Origin: Aphelenchoides besseyi
Lineage: Eukaryota > Nematoda > Chromadorea > Rhabditida > Aphelenchoididae
Direction of reading: 5' to 3'
Assembly (NCBI GenBank): GCA_024699855.1
Contig: JAMPIQ010000002.1
Coordinates: 16,120,001-16,184,000 of the forward strand
DNA length: 64,000 bases
Within the stretch, counting starts at the first letter, position 1; every line of letters begins with the position of its first letter. The notes below the pieces were generated by a model. The model was not told the origin of the DNA. It did not search any database and saw nothing but the letters and a program-made list of their open reading frames with translations. A program made the position numbers and the translations under genes. Below are positions 1-12,454 of the stretch, piece by piece.

Positions 1-2
1 TA

Positions 3-99
3 AGAATCAATTGGATTTCAAACTCGAAAGCGACATACCCGGATTGCATTGTTAAGGTGAAAGATGCAGATGCACCAATTGAGATCAACAAAAAGGAAA
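3..99 (+). CDS. Partial coding exon at window start, unrecognised
   Basis: An open frame runs from base 3 and reaches a GTAAGT donor at base 100. Read through the donor it stays open to a TAA near 167. The translation has ordinary protein composition (it includes WISNSK and IEINKKE) and the donor fits the other introns of the window, so this may be the last or an internal exon of a gene lying to the left. No family is recognised and no upstream context is available. Confidence 0.3.
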
Positions 100-167
100 G
101 TAAGTTCGAAATCTTTTTCGCACAAAACAGCCGTTTAGCTCACTGGTCAGCTAACAGCGAACACTAA

Positions 168-3100
168 GCCAACGGTTGAAGGTCTCGAAACGACTGTTGT
201 TTGTTTATATCTTCCCGGTACACTCAACACCATAATTGAAGCTGTTCGTCATCTATGAGCTTAAACGAAATGGAACTGTAAAGCAAAAAGACACGAACAA
301 AGTTGTTGGAAATGAAACGCTAAGATGAAGACTACGGTGTGAGAAGAATTACTCATTCAGTAGGCTTTTGGTTTCTTCGAACTAACTGTTGGAATGAAAA
401 CGTGTTTATTTGAGCGTTTCGAATTGTTGCAATCTGCTTTCTTCTTCTTCAACGGTTTCATCATTCTGCTCTTTGAGACATAGTTTTTTGAGTCATGCAC
501 GTTGTGCTTCGCTCTCTGCCCCGCCTGCCTCGTCCGACCTTTGCACTTCACCTTTTCACATTGTTTACATGAAGGCCCCCGGTTGTTGTTCTCTTTCCCG
601 CTGCGCATCGGTCGCCTTTCGGATCGGAAAGAGAAATTCTTCCATCGAGTCCCCAACATTTCCGGGGCCTCCGACGCGATGCGACAGGCCTCACGAAGCG
701 AAAGGTGCGGCTTCGAAATGTCGGCAAAAACAACATCAAATTTGGAGGCTCATAGGCGGGCTGACGAAGCGAATTTGTTTTTGTTGTTTTCGAATCGGCG
801 GTGAACGTGTGTGTGGTGGAAAGAAAACAAGGGGTGGAGAGAGCTCGGGGATCCTCGAAGAGACACCGAGAAAAACAATCTCCACGGAGCGAATTTTCTC
901 GTCGTTTCAACGGCCCCGACTGACGACAACCCGAGAGAGAGCGGTTTGTCGAGTTTGGTCGAAAAAGAACGTTTAAGTCGAAACGGTGTGTTGAAGTCGA
1001 TGATCGACTCCACCCCCTTCCAACCGCTTCGACTCGCATCCTTCCCGGTTGTTTGATCGAATTGTTTTTCGAACACGTTCGGATTGCTTCCATTCGTTTA
1101 CCGTAGACTTTGACTGCCCATTTGCTAACTTGATTAACAACAACAACACTTTCGGTAGTTTTCGAGCCACAACAGGTGAATTCGCTTTGTCGGCCTTTCT
1201 CTTCTGATGTTCGGTCAATTAATTGGCAAACGTCAAAACACGCGGTCGCCACCGATAAGTGAGCGGGTTGCCGTTTAAGCCCGAGGCTGCTTTTTGTTTG
1301 TTGTGGTCGTCATATCGAGCCTTTTTGCGTGTGTGCGTGTAATCGCGTGGTTCCGTCAACCGGTCGACTGTGCGGTTTCGGGAGAGACGTGAAATGGCGT
1401 GGTCATTTCCGCTCTCTGTGATTTCACTGATACGGTAATTCGCAGGCCGTCAAGATGTAAACAAACGTACACGCAATCCCGCATCACACACGGTGTGCAA
1501 CTCGCTCACGAACAATTTTGACTGTGAATATGCACAATCGAGCTCTCAATCTGACTCGTTTCAATGACAGTTCGATGTTTACTACTGATAAGTGGAATTT
1601 GACTGCTAATCTTGTTCATCGAATTAGTTTGGCCACGTGTTCGGATGTTCATTTTGACGCGTGTTTTGTCGAAATCGACTCATCTTGAATTTGACATAAG
1701 TTGCTGAATTTGACGGCAAGGCGGAAGGCAAAGTCGTGGCAGATGTTGTACAGGCGGCGGTCTTGCGTTTAGGTTGCTCGTGTTTGGACGCGCGATTCGG
1801 CTTTAGTTCGCGTTGTTTACATTCCCCGAGCCAAACAACTCTCTCCACTTTGCTTGCCGAATAGAAAAAAGCAGTGTATTTGCGTTTCGAGGCGGACCGT
1901 CGGACGACGCTTAGAGTTTGTGAAATTTTTTTTGGAAAAACAAAAACGGTGACAAAACAACAAAGAAATCTTCTCGTCACCCTTCTGGCTTTCTCTTTAA
2001 AATTTCCAGTGTTCTCGACGAGGAAAAGTTTTGTGATTGGTAATTACGGTAACCTTCTATTGCGAACGGTTTGTGATGAGTGTTGCTGAGGATCGGGAAA
2101 CTCTTGGCGGCGTCTCGATGTTGCGAAAGTGGCGCCTGATTTTCGCGCCGATCTTCGAACCGCGCAAAAACTTTTCGGGCATTAGTGCGTTGAGCGAATA
2201 GCGCATCCACCTTCTTTCCAATTGGTGATTACGAAATTCAAGGACTTATTTCGTTCTGCAACTTGGTTTTTTTCTTTCCACGCACAACGTCCCCGGGTTT
2301 TTCTTTTGATGCCCAAAAAGTTTTGGTCCTCGTGTTTTCGGCGGGCCAATCGGGCGAAGGGAGCGCCGCGAGAGCAAAAACAACAACAACAACCTTCGAG
2401 AAGCGCTCCACTCTCGTGTTTTCATCCACCACCCGCTCTCGCGAAACGACACGGCGCGTGTTTACTCATTTTTTTGCTCCTGCTCGGCACCGGGTTGTGC
2501 TTCTCGCGCGAACGATTTTTTTCGTTGCTCGCAATCGCGCGGATTTCACTCTGCGCAACGTTCAGCTTTCTCGGGCGCGCGTTTTTGGTCAAAACCGCGT
2601 ATTCGGACGTTTTGTTTATCGGGAAAACTCATATTCTCTAAACACAGTGCCGGTGAGTTTGAGTCATAATAAGAAGGGAAGAGAAAAAACTCCAGCGCAG
2701 TGCGTGGTCCACGAAAAGAAGAAGAATCTCCGCGCGTCGCCTAAAAACAACACGTACAATATTTGCAAAAAGGCCACGGCGTCCGCGTTGTTGTTGTTTT
2801 TGTGGGGTCCCATTTGTGGTGTTTTTCGACTTGTCATTTCGTATGGCGAAACTGGAAATTAAGCTACTGCAGATAAACAAGTGGGTACGATGCCGTGGAG
2901 CTTCCAGTAATCGATAAGTCGCCTCAAACTCGATTGAACGTCTTGTTATCCGACAGATTAAGACAACAAACAATTACGTTGACGAATTTGACGCTTCAGT
3001 GTTCTACGATCAAATTGCGGTCGCTTTTTCGTGCAAATCGTTGGCGTTAAGTTCAAATTCCAAAAATGGGATTCTGCGCAAATTTTTGTATCTCGAAACT

Positions 3101-3422
3101 GAAGGTTCCAAAAATAAGTTTTTGGATTCGAAACAACAAATCAGAAACTGGAACATTGGAGTCTACGAACTGTAATGCTCTTTACAGTTTCTAGTTGGGC
3201 ATTACGTGAGTACGGAAGGATTGATACTATCGTGTACGTACGTCGCTTTGTTATCAATTTGATAGCCAAAAGTTTTGGTTGATATCGCAAATTCAAAAGC
3301 TTTCATTTTCTTTGACTCGTGTTAATTAAACGGCTCGCTGGCTCAGCCACTGTTTTTCAAATCCCCGTTGTTGACGCGTTTCGCTAATCCTTTCCAAATT
3401 TTTATTGCTTTGTCATCCGCGG
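168..3422. other. Intergenic region upstream of FOXP, no gene supported
   Basis: Many overlapping frames are open here on both strands, but none joins into a gene with splice sites and recognisable domains. The DNA is rich in TTCGAA-like words and has short homopolymer and ACA repeats (for example near 2382-2396). It may contain the FOXP promoter and 5' untranslated exons. I see nothing else in it. Confidence 0.5.
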
Positions 3423-3707
3423 TCAACGTCCCGCTGTTGATGGATTACGCAGTTTGGCCTTCTTAAGCTTCTCTTCGAAAGCCACGTATTCACCGGCAAC
3501 ACCATTCATACGGTGGTGGTGAAGATACCGTTTCGTTTGTTGCTCATTGGCGTTCGCTGAGACTACAATCTCAGTGAGCGGAATCCAATGATGAACGTAA
3601 CGTTCCACATCACGGGATTTCGTAGTTCCAATGGCCCAGTGTTGCGTGTAATGCATCAGTACGACTTTCATGAACACTTTAAGAAGTTTTTCGTTCTTCA
3701 AACTCAT
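3423..3707 (-). CDS. Small hypothetical protein, 94 aa
   Basis: An uninterrupted frame starts with ATG (3707-3705) and ends in TGA. The predicted protein is basic, with His-rich stretches (YVHHWIP, YLHHHR) and a Lys-rich C-terminus. There is no signal peptide or membrane segment. It lies alone about 400 bp upstream of the first FOXP exon seen, on the opposite strand. I do not recognise it. Length and composition suggest a real frame rather than a chance one, but no intron, poly(A) signal or domain supports it. Confidence 0.3.
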   Translation of the reverse strand: MSLKNEKLLKVFMKVVLMHYTQHWAIGTTKSRDVERYVHHWIPLTEIVVSANANEQQTKRYLHHHRMNGVAGEYVAFEEKLKKAKLRNPSTAGR

Positions 3708-4090
3708 GTGTTAAACTTCTGAAATTCGTAATTGCTGTTTGAATAATCAACGAGTTTTTCCAAACACCTGCGCGTATTTTGACTTCAACATCGTCTGTTA
3801 ATGTCGAGTTTGTCGTGGACTTTTGGAGTACGTTGTTAGCCTCTGATTCGAAGCCTTTCGACGTGTTCCCCCGTTTGCTCTCAATCGATTCGTTTTCAGA
3901 TCAACGGCAAACGGCCCCACCACAATCGTTTGGCCGAACCAGTGTTTTTGATGAGGGCGTCCGTACGGTAGTCGGAAAAGTCGTGTAAACATCCGCAATT
4001 TATCAGCTTCTTCTCCCCCATCAGCTCGACGCGGTTGATTTGCCTTGAACATTGATTTTATTGGAAAATTTCGGTGTTAGCTGACTGTTT

Positions 4091-7000
4091 GTGCCTTTTT
4101 CGGGGGTGAAGACGGTGATTGATTTTCGTATTATTGTTATTTTCAACGGCAAGCAGTGTCGTTTTGCTAAACATTTTACTGTAACACTACCCACCGCAAA
4201 CACGACGACCGCTCACCTCAGTCACAGCTTCAATTGCCATTACGCGTCGTCCACGGACCCATCGACGGAGGAAATTGGCGGCAAATCAATCGCCATCCCA
4301 CGCAAATTGCCGACCGTTGCAGCGCAGCAGCAGACTGCGCGGCTCGAGGAGCCGCCTCGGTCGTCGTCCGGTGTGAACAGCGAAGAGGATCCGAACAACA
4401 ACGGTGCGAATCCGCCGGCTGCTGATGTGCAGACGTCTGTTCCACTCAACCCCCGATCCACCATTGGCAATGAATCGAACACTCCCGCTCGATCGCAGAC
4501 GTCCAACAACAACACTGCCGCTATTCTCCAACAGATCCTTCAAACGCCGGGCACTCAAGGACTCGTCGATTCGTTGAGCCCAACCGGCGACTCGGTTACC
4601 ATTTCGCAGGTAAGCAAAATGCACCGTGTCTTCTCGAAGAAAAAACTCCCAAAAAGTTTGTCTATCTTTTTTCTTATCTCTGTTTTTCAATCTTTTGGGT
4701 CATGTGTCTATTTGGTTAGCTTTTGAAAACAATTTCGAAAACACGATTAAACTTCTTTTCAACGTGGCCTCCTTTTGAACACCTCATTTCTTGGCGTTAA
4801 CTCAATCAATTCCCTCAACCATTTAAACTGAACACAACGCAACAAAGAAAGCGGCATAGAATCGCATAATCTCTCCCAACGGTCAAAAGGTTAGGGGTAG
4901 CGGTGGTTTTTATGTTTCTTGTGATAGTAAAACAATTCGCCGCACTACAATTAGAGCCTTAGAATGTTGCGTCGACTTATAGAGGAGGCCTTTTGATATC
5001 AACTGCGTAGGTTGTTTTTCTGTTCAATTGGTTCGTGTTATTCGGAAGGCTGTTGTTCGTTTAAGTTGGTTTTTTCTTTGCGTTCAAACGGTTTGGTTTT
5101 TGAATTCAAGAGTTGACATTAAACCGCCTTCTCTCTCTCTCTTTCTCATTAATAACCGACCGGTCATACGGGAAGGGATAATGGAACAAATGGGGATCAA
5201 AAGGTATTAGCCGACCACGGAAATGAGTCTCGTGGCCTGAAAACATCGAGACTTAACGAACAAAAGGCCACAGAATGTGAATTGGTCGAATTTCCACAAG
5301 TTTCCGCCCATTTTTTTGGTACCCTTCTCTTGACACAACAAACACCCGGCTAAACAAAAACGACTTGCGCTCTTTAATGTCGTGCGAATCGTTTTCGACA
5401 ACGTTGATTCCATTCTTCTGGCGGCCCCACGAATTCGGTGCTTAGATCGAGTGTCTGGGATCGTTGTCGTTTGCCTATCGAGCCTGTGAATTTGCTTACG
5501 AGCATTTCGAAAAAGGGGCATCAACACACCTCGAATGTTCAGTTCGAACATTTGTTTACTTTTGATTCGGTTAAGCGCGTTATTTCCAAAAGCTCGAGTA
5601 TAAACTTTGTCTACGCGAATCTCCCTCTCCTTTCGACTAATGCTTGTCACTTGCCAAACGGTTGTAATTGGCGGTAGCGTAAACAAAACCTCGGCAACTT
5701 CGTCGAAGACACCACGGCGAGTTTGTTGATTGGTGTGTTGGGCCGAAGGGGTTTTGCTGTTTCTCAAGTCCGTGCGTCTAAATAAACAACCACATCGTGT
5801 TGACTTCGCGCGTAAGCGGCGGAATGAATTCCGGGAATTTTGGGTCGAGAGAAGACGTTTGACGCTTAACGGTCAAATTGCTTGTTTTCGCTTAATGGCG
5901 CGGATTTGACGCGTGTTCCATGAGTCCACACGGACGGGAATCGTTGACTTCCGCTTCTTTAATCCCAACCGAAGCCGCACATACAAAACAATTTTCGTAG
6001 TTTTGTTATTGCGATTCGGCCCAACAATCGTCAAATGTCGGATAATGTCATTGGTGAGGAGATGTCTACACTCGCATTTTCAACATTTAATTCAACATCA
6101 GGAATCGATTCTAGACTTTTCTTCGGCAACTGCTACTTATCGATCGCGTTTGTTTTTTTCGCTTCGATGACTGTGAGCTCGCGAGAACCGTTTGGCATCA
6201 GCTGCTTATCAGTTTTTGTCTGTTTCCTGCCACCTCTCATTTGTTCTTTCTCTTCGGCTCATCTCCGTTACTTATTCCTATTGACGAGTTCACATCGATT
6301 TCAGTTGGAACAACTTTTGATGCTCGCGCTCCAAGATCGAGTGCCGCAGCCGTTCGGAGTTGCCGGCTCGCAGACTCCGCCAAGCCACAACGCGAGTGGT
6401 TCATCGACGAACCCGGACGTCAATCTCATGTGGCAGGCATTGTTGTGCGGCTCGTCGCCGTCCGCCGGATCAGTTGGTCGTCAATCGAATGCCGGCAACT
6501 CGGTACTCAGTCAGACGCCAAATCTTCCCACCGGCGGGACAAATTCGTCAATGTTAGATCTCAACACACTACTCGGTGGTTTGCCAATGTTGCAATTAAA
6601 TGCGGCAACGGCGTTGCTTAGCGGCGTCGGCAACACTTTTCCGTTAGGTGGTAGCGCGAATTCCGGCGGATTCGATTTGCATGGTTCCGGTCGTGCCCCA
6701 TCGACTCCGCCACCCACAACGAATCAACAACACGCGCTCTATCAACACGGTGTTTGTGTTTGGCCCGAATGTAATCAACAGTGCAATTCGTACGCTACAT
6801 TTCTGCAGCATTTGAACGACGCTCATCAACCCAATGAACATTCAATTCATCGTTGTCATGTTCAGTCCGAGCTCGTCGATACGCTAAAGCAACGTTGGAT
6901 CAAAGAACGTGCTATACTCGAAGCAATGATCCATCATATTCAAATCAAACAGTCGCAAACTCAATTACAACTTCAACAACAACAATTGAGCTCAAATTTG

Positions 7001-8583
7001 AGTGCTGAAGCAGCGGCATCGTTGCTAACGCAGTCGTTGAAATCCGGTCGATCACAGAATGTCGCTTCGCCAATTTCATCGCCAAAACCAAACTACGGAT
7101 TGGGTATTGATCTCGAAAGAGTAAGTCGTTTTACTCGTTAATAAGCATTTTAATCGTTCTTTCAGAAACACTCAGCGATTAACCGATCCTCAACTACGCC
7201 AATTGCCACTTCTTTACATCAACCACGTTCAGCAAGCCACGCATCTGCTTCGTCCGCTACCGGCGCTCCACCAAGCGTTCTCTTCTCTGCTCAACTGCCA
7301 ACCACACATCCGATAAGTGTTTGTACGGCACAACCGTTATCCACACCTTCGGCTTCATCGTCGATTAGTGGTAGCGGTGGTCGTCAATTGAAACTCGAAT
7401 GTTTGCAAGAATCACTGACTCCGTCAACCTCAACACCTGCAATTTCGCCGTCCACTAGTGCGTACATCAAACTGGAAAGTGGCTTAGATTCGGGACTTGG
7501 TACTTCAAATTTTGATGGTACCGGAAACAATCAGAGCAGTTCGTCGTCGGCTCGTCGAAGAATCAGCGACAAAGCGGTGGTTCCGATCGGTACGGACATA
7601 TCAAAAAATCGCGAATACTATCGCAACAACGACGTTCGACCACCCTACACATATGCATCGTTAATTCGACAAGCAATCATGGAATCCAAAGACAATCAGT
7701 TGACGCTGAACGAAATCTACCAATGGTTTACGGAGACATTTGCGTATTTCCGTCGTAATGCTGCAACGTGGAAAGTAAGTTAAAATTATAAGAACAAACG
7801 TTTGACTTCGTATTTCAGAATGCGGTCAGGCATAATCTCAGTTTGCACAAGTGTTTTGCTCGAGTCGAACAAAATGTCAAAGGAGCGGTCTGGACCGTTG
7901 ACAACACCGAATTCTACAAACGACGACCACAACGTTCAAATGCCACTCCACGAGCGATGGCCTTGAAGAATTCGGCCAACTCGGCCGCCGCATCGCCCGT
8001 CTCAACCACCTCCGAAGCTTTCAATCAACAACAAGTCGTGAATGCGTTTCATCAAGCGAATCTGATGAACGCTGCCGCCGACTTTTTTGCCCAAACAACA
8101 ACCAACTCGAATTTCATGTCCGGTAAGTGGTGACTTTGTCAGACAGAAACTGACCCCTCTTTCCATCTTGTAGGTTCGGCTTCAATGACCGGTGGTGATA
8201 GCGGCGAGTTTTCGTCGCGATTCTCGACTTCGAATTCACGACGTGACTCGCCCTACTCGGCGCCGCCATTTCAAGTCACCAGCAACGAAGCAGACGCGTT
8301 GAACGCGATTTTCGGCACCGGAAACGCGTCGCGCAATCCGCTGAATCTTCTGTCTGCCGCCGTCGATTTGCGCAACTTCAACGGCGTTTCGCGAAAGTTG
8401 TTGCGCGAAGATCGTGCGGAAAGTACGCCCATTGAGACGCATGGCCAAATGATTCGCATGGAGAAACGAGATTCCGGTAGCGGCTCGGATGTTGAAGTGG
8501 ACGACGAGACCACCAAACCGTTGGATCGCGACGACGAAATGATCAATGAAAAGAACAACGAGAAGGAAGAGTCTTCAGAATGA
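4091..8583 (+). CDS. foxp: FOXP-family forkhead transcription factor (5' end unresolved)
   Basis: This is a nuclear DNA-binding transcription factor of the FOXP class. Exons are about 4091-4609, 6305-7120, 7166-7774, 7819-8122 and 8174-8583 (TGA); all joins keep frame. About 885 codons are visible. The first exon has no ATG; it probably begins at an acceptor near 4221, so a start exon lies upstream. Counting from 4091, a FOXP-type C2H2 finger (CVWPEC...HLNDAH) lies at about 322-345, followed by a leucine-zipper-like helix with Gln-rich tail. The forkhead domain lies at about 602-688, with [36 protein letters not shown] and [10 protein letters not shown]. This order (finger, zipper, forkhead near the C-terminus) is diagnostic of FOXP. 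Low-complexity Ser/Gln/Asn linkers surround the domains and the C-terminus is acidic. One residue (Q) is inserted in [11 protein letters not shown] compared with vertebrate FOXP. Confidence 0.93.
4610..6304 (+). other. Long FOXP intron (1.7 kb)
   Basis: This is the only long intron found in a recognised gene of the window; it runs from GTAAGC at 4610 to TTTCAG at 6304. It holds a CT microsatellite near 5130-5150. A frame with ATG at 6035 stays open into the next exon and could be an alternative first exon, but its translation is hydrophobic and reads like a pyrimidine-rich intron end. A long intron here could house enhancers; nothing specific is visible. Confidence 0.7.
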
Positions 8584-10475
8584 TTGTGGTCTCACGATTC
8601 TCTATCGATGATCGTTTTTCGACAAATGCAGGGATACCAAACGATTTCAGTTTTTGTCATTTTCACTATCATTTTCCTATTCCCTCGCTCTTATACTCCG
8701 ATGTGTGTTTTTTCGTAAAAAAGAGAGTTTGTGTCATTCAATTTGGTCAGCGGGTTTAACGGTGATGTGAGCAGTGAGCTGCGGGCTTTATTTTCCGATA
8801 TGTCAAAACGTATTTTTCTTCACCGTGCTTTAATAATCTTAAGATACCTAATAATTCTATTGTCAAAGTTTTTGTTTCCTTCATCGCAAACGCACGTTCA
8901 CGTGCCCTCGGAGAGCTTCAGATGTGTGTGTCTGTGGGTACGAGAAGTTTTCAGTTTCACGTGTCAAGCAATCCAATCTAATTGTCGCATATTTGATTTT
9001 CATTATACTATAGTCACAGCATGTTCTTTTGTCTTATTCACTTCTTGGAGGCGTGGGGATTCTTGCGTTTCTCAGTGGGCTTTTTAGTTATCCCATTCTG
9101 TTGTATCTAATCGAAATCCATCATCTTCATATGACCTCAATTGTTTTCGCCTCAATCAGTCGACTTATACGCCCGAAGTTACACTTTTGTTTTCGAACTC
9201 AAGACAATCAAACGGAACTCTTTTCGTTTTGTTGTATTCAATTTTACACTCTTGTTTGCCTTTTCAATATTGTTACTCGTTCTTTTTAATACAAACAACA
9301 TCACGTAAGATCGTGCGTTTAGTAAATTCGATTTGAAAAACTTGAACAAATAATCGTGTGAAGTGAATGATCGTCGGTGGAATTCTCAAAACATAATCTT
9401 TATGAGCAATCTTCAAACTTTTCGCCTCCATTTCATATGCGTCATGTTGGAAGTGCAATGGCCATAAAACGTTTGGTGGAGTTGACTCACATGTTCGGTT
9501 TGACCGTATGCCAAAACATCTATGCAGAAAGGTCGTCTTCGAGATTAACAGATGGGTTCATGATAAAAGAAAGTACAAACACTTCGTGTAAAATCGAATT
9601 TACGACACTCATGGCCGTGTGTAGTGACCAATCGACGGCCCTTTTGCGATCGTGAGTAATGGCGTGGCGATTCGCACACACGCGTTGAAAAGAGCGCTGA
9701 TGGCGATGGAATTTTTGTAAGCATGGAGTCACACGGACGGTTTTGCTAGCAGAGCAAAGAGATCGGTAAGGATGCAGCAAAGACGACCCAATGCGTTCCA
9801 TGTCCTGAGTCATCAATGTTTGCACGTTTAGGCGGGCAGTCTAATAGTCGCATCACGGCGATTTCCACACCGACAGTTCTCGATTGGCTCGTTTTTCCAA
9901 TGCATCAGTCATGCGTGTTTCTTTTGCCGGAGCGTATTTGGTATTGGAATCGATTAGTTATGATCTAATGAAAGGTTGGATGTTTACACTCGTCGGTGCA
10001 CACCAATTGTCTCCAAATCACTTGTTCAAACTCCGGTCCTTCGGATTTGTTCCAAGTGCGCAAAACTTTATACTCGTCGTGTTCTTTGGCTAGTCGAACA
10101 GGAAATTTGAACCTTTTCTTTAATCTTGTAATCATTCGATGATTGCGAATTCCTGAACTTTTTTGCTCGAAAATCATCTGATTCTTCTGCTAAGATGAAT
10201 GTTGGAATACACGAAACAAAACTGCTCCCATAATTGAATAAATTTCGCTCGTTTTTGTTGGCGATGACCTGCGAATTGAGACGTTGTGTTTGCGGATGCT
10301 TAACCGACCAGCAAACATATTTCTGGGATCGTGGGTTGTTAGAACGCGAGTTGTTATCTCCGCTATCATACTCTCGACTTTTATTTCCTTGACAAGTTTT
10401 TTTGAAAGACGTTGAGAGTCAGTTTCTTGTTTAAAAGTTTTTACGCGTTGATACGTTTTTACATTCCATTTACAG
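8584..10475. other. FOXP 3' untranslated region and spacer
   Basis: The region is AT-rich after the FOXP stop, with no clear AATAAA close by. On the minus strand at 9520-9825 and 9965-10177 two frames of 101 and 70 codons are open, and a third frame near 9800 contains a short subtilase-like string (see rejected items). None joins into a gene. I regard them as chance frames or remnants. Confidence 0.4.
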
Positions 10476-10485
10476 TTCTTTCGCC

Positions 10486-12246
10486 ATGTCATTTTGTTGG
10501 TGGAAGCTGCTGATTGGCGTTGTTTTTGTGCTTAGAATCGCGGGTCAATCCGCCGATTACAACGACGACTATGGAAACAACAATCGAAACTCGTACGGAA
10601 ATGGAAACACGAACAATCTTCGACCGAACGTCAACAGTCAATACAACGTGAGTTATCGTGTTTTTTTGGGTTTTCTTAAGTTTGGGTCTTAAGAATCAGA
10701 TGCAAACTTTTGATGGTCGTTCTCCAGCCCCGATGATGCCCTTCCCACCGGCTCCATTCCCTCCGATTCCCGTAAGTGTCATTGCAACGATTACACGTTG
10801 TCATTCGTTAACTTCAGAATATCACAAACTCGCATTCTGTTACCGTTCAAGTTCAATTGCGCAATTACCTTAATCAGAACTTGATGTTGGACAATTCACG
10901 TACATGTTCTTGCACTTCCGGCGACTGTCTTCTGACGAGTCCGCAGAACATGGGCTATCGTTGTTTCATGTCGTTTATGATCATCGTCTCATCAGCCGAG
11001 TAACTTGTCAAAACGTCTGTATACATATTGAATACTCGATTTTAGTTCTTCTGTTCAATACAAAGCCACGGACTTCCTATTGTTGAATCAAGCCGGGCAA
11101 ATTGATTCCAATTATACGCAACGATTCTCCGAGATGTACACGTTTGTTTTGGATAATCAGCCGGTTGGTTTCCGCTTTCGAACTGTTTGTAAATTCGTTT
11201 ACAGACGGCAATCGACGTGTTCGTTCATTCACTTGGACCGGTGGTCAATTTCTTTACAAAAAAGTTGGAGCAAACAACCACCGTCTATCACGTGGATACT
11301 TTCGTTCATCCGCTCAATTCTTCTACAAGTTTTGGTTCGCGACCAGGTCAAATGCAACAAGTTCAATTGTCGGGCAATTTACTCGGCACTCAGTTAGTTT
11401 TGTATTTTGCTAACTTCTCCGAAATCGTTGTTTAGACTTGTACTCTCATACTCAGTGGCTTGTCGTGGTCATTTGATTGGTCCGGGATGTGATCTCTTCT
11501 GCAATACTTCAACCGTTAATTCAAACACCGCGATTTGTGTGAACAATCGAACCGGCTACTATTCAGTTTGTCGATGGCAACACGGAAAGAGTCAAGTGGG
11601 TTATTAGTATGATCATTCAAAATCTAGCTTCTATTTTAGGTAACTGAATGCCAAAACTGTCCTTGGGGCATCAAAGAGAACGCGTATTGTACCGATGAAA
11701 GCGGCTTAGGAGTTCTTGAAGCACATCATGCCGGTGTTGTGAGTGAGGGCTTTCGAACGGCGACGATAATCTTGTCTATCGCTTGTGTTCTATTGTTTCT
11801 TTTGCTTATTCTTGCCATCGTGATTTGTTGTCTTCGAAAACCGAAAAGACCACGATCTTCGCTGAATGGTCGCAACTACGAGACCGAATACTTGACTCAA
11901 AGTAACGGCGACGATATTCGACCATTAAACACTCATGCAAATCCGAACACAACCTTCTCAACCACAGCGTCGACTCCACAACCAGCGCCCAGAAATCCGC
12001 CGTCGTTAGGATCTCATCCAAAAAGTAAGACACCAAATAAACTGCAATACGTTTCGTTTAGAATCTGCTCTTCGCGCTCCTCATCTCTACCAGTTACCTC
12101 CGGCTTCACATCTAACTGGTGGTGCTAACTCGTTAAATTCATCATTTAGGTACGTCAAAGCTTTTCTCTATTTCAACTTATCTTTAATCGTTTTTTTTAG
12201 TTCTGTGATACCTCCAGTTCCTCCAAGTGTTACGGCCGATGTCTAA
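10486..12246 (+). CDS. Membrane protein with MNNL-like and DSL-like modules; putative Notch ligand without EGF repeats
   Basis: Nine exons (10486-10647, 10700-10771, 10818-10999, 11046-11163, 11205-11392, 11436-11595, 11640-12024, 12062-12149, 12201-12246) join in frame to 466 aa. An N-terminal signal peptide (FCWWKLLIGVVFVLRIAG) is followed by an Asn/Tyr-rich linker and a region with VQLRNYLN and CSCTSGDC, like the MNNL domain of Delta/LAG-2. A Cys module follows at about 250-286 whose first four Cys have the DSL spacing C-x8-C-x3-C-x11-C. Two further Cys follow at 298 and 301, then one transmembrane helix (about 334-357) and a Pro-rich cytoplasmic tail ending in Val. EGF repeats, present in typical DSL ligands, are absent, and the DSL aromatic YYG is not conserved. 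If the call is right it acts at the cell surface on a Notch receptor. An acceptor-like TTACAG ends 10 nt before the ATG. The splice at 11164 was chosen over a 20-nt alternative. Confidence 0.6.
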
Positions 12247-12448
12247 TTGTTTTTGGGTTTATTTTTCTTTCTTATAAAAAGCCTCCGGATCCAGAATTGA
12301 TGAGCATCTCATGCATTTACGTTTCGAATTGTATCAATCAGTTTCTGGTTCCGGACGCCGACGTGGAATGGTTGTCTCGATCTCAGCTATGCTTTTCAAC
12401 TTCTTACAAAATACTTCAGGATTCGTTGTAATAAGTCCACTTCTGAGC

Positions 12449-12454
12449 AATAAA
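12449..12454 (+). terminator. Poly(A) signal AATAAA
   Basis: AATAAA lies about 200 nt after the stop codon of the DSL-like gene on the same strand, at a distance fitting its 3' end. Confidence 0.5.

Noticed and set aside
548..1252. Long minus-strand frame of 234 codons near the window start
   Set aside because: Arg/Ser/Thr-rich translation with several equally open overlapping frames on both strands; no domain, splice site or poly(A) signal. Looks like base-composition bias.
6035..6304. ATG-started frame running into the second FOXP exon
   Set aside because: The extension is hydrophobic and pyrimidine-driven and ends exactly at a TTTCAG acceptor in phase with the upstream exon; better explained as intron, though an alternative first exon is not excluded.
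9740..9830. Minus-strand peptide containing DDSGHGTH, like the subtilase active-site His block
   Set aside because: The residues after HGTH do not fit the subtilase signature, a stop follows shortly, and no Asp or Ser blocks are found nearby. Probably chance.
11185..11204. A 20-nt GT...AG intron in the DSL-like gene
   Set aside because: A 41-nt intron from 11164 to 11204 uses the same acceptor, keeps frame and matches the usual size.
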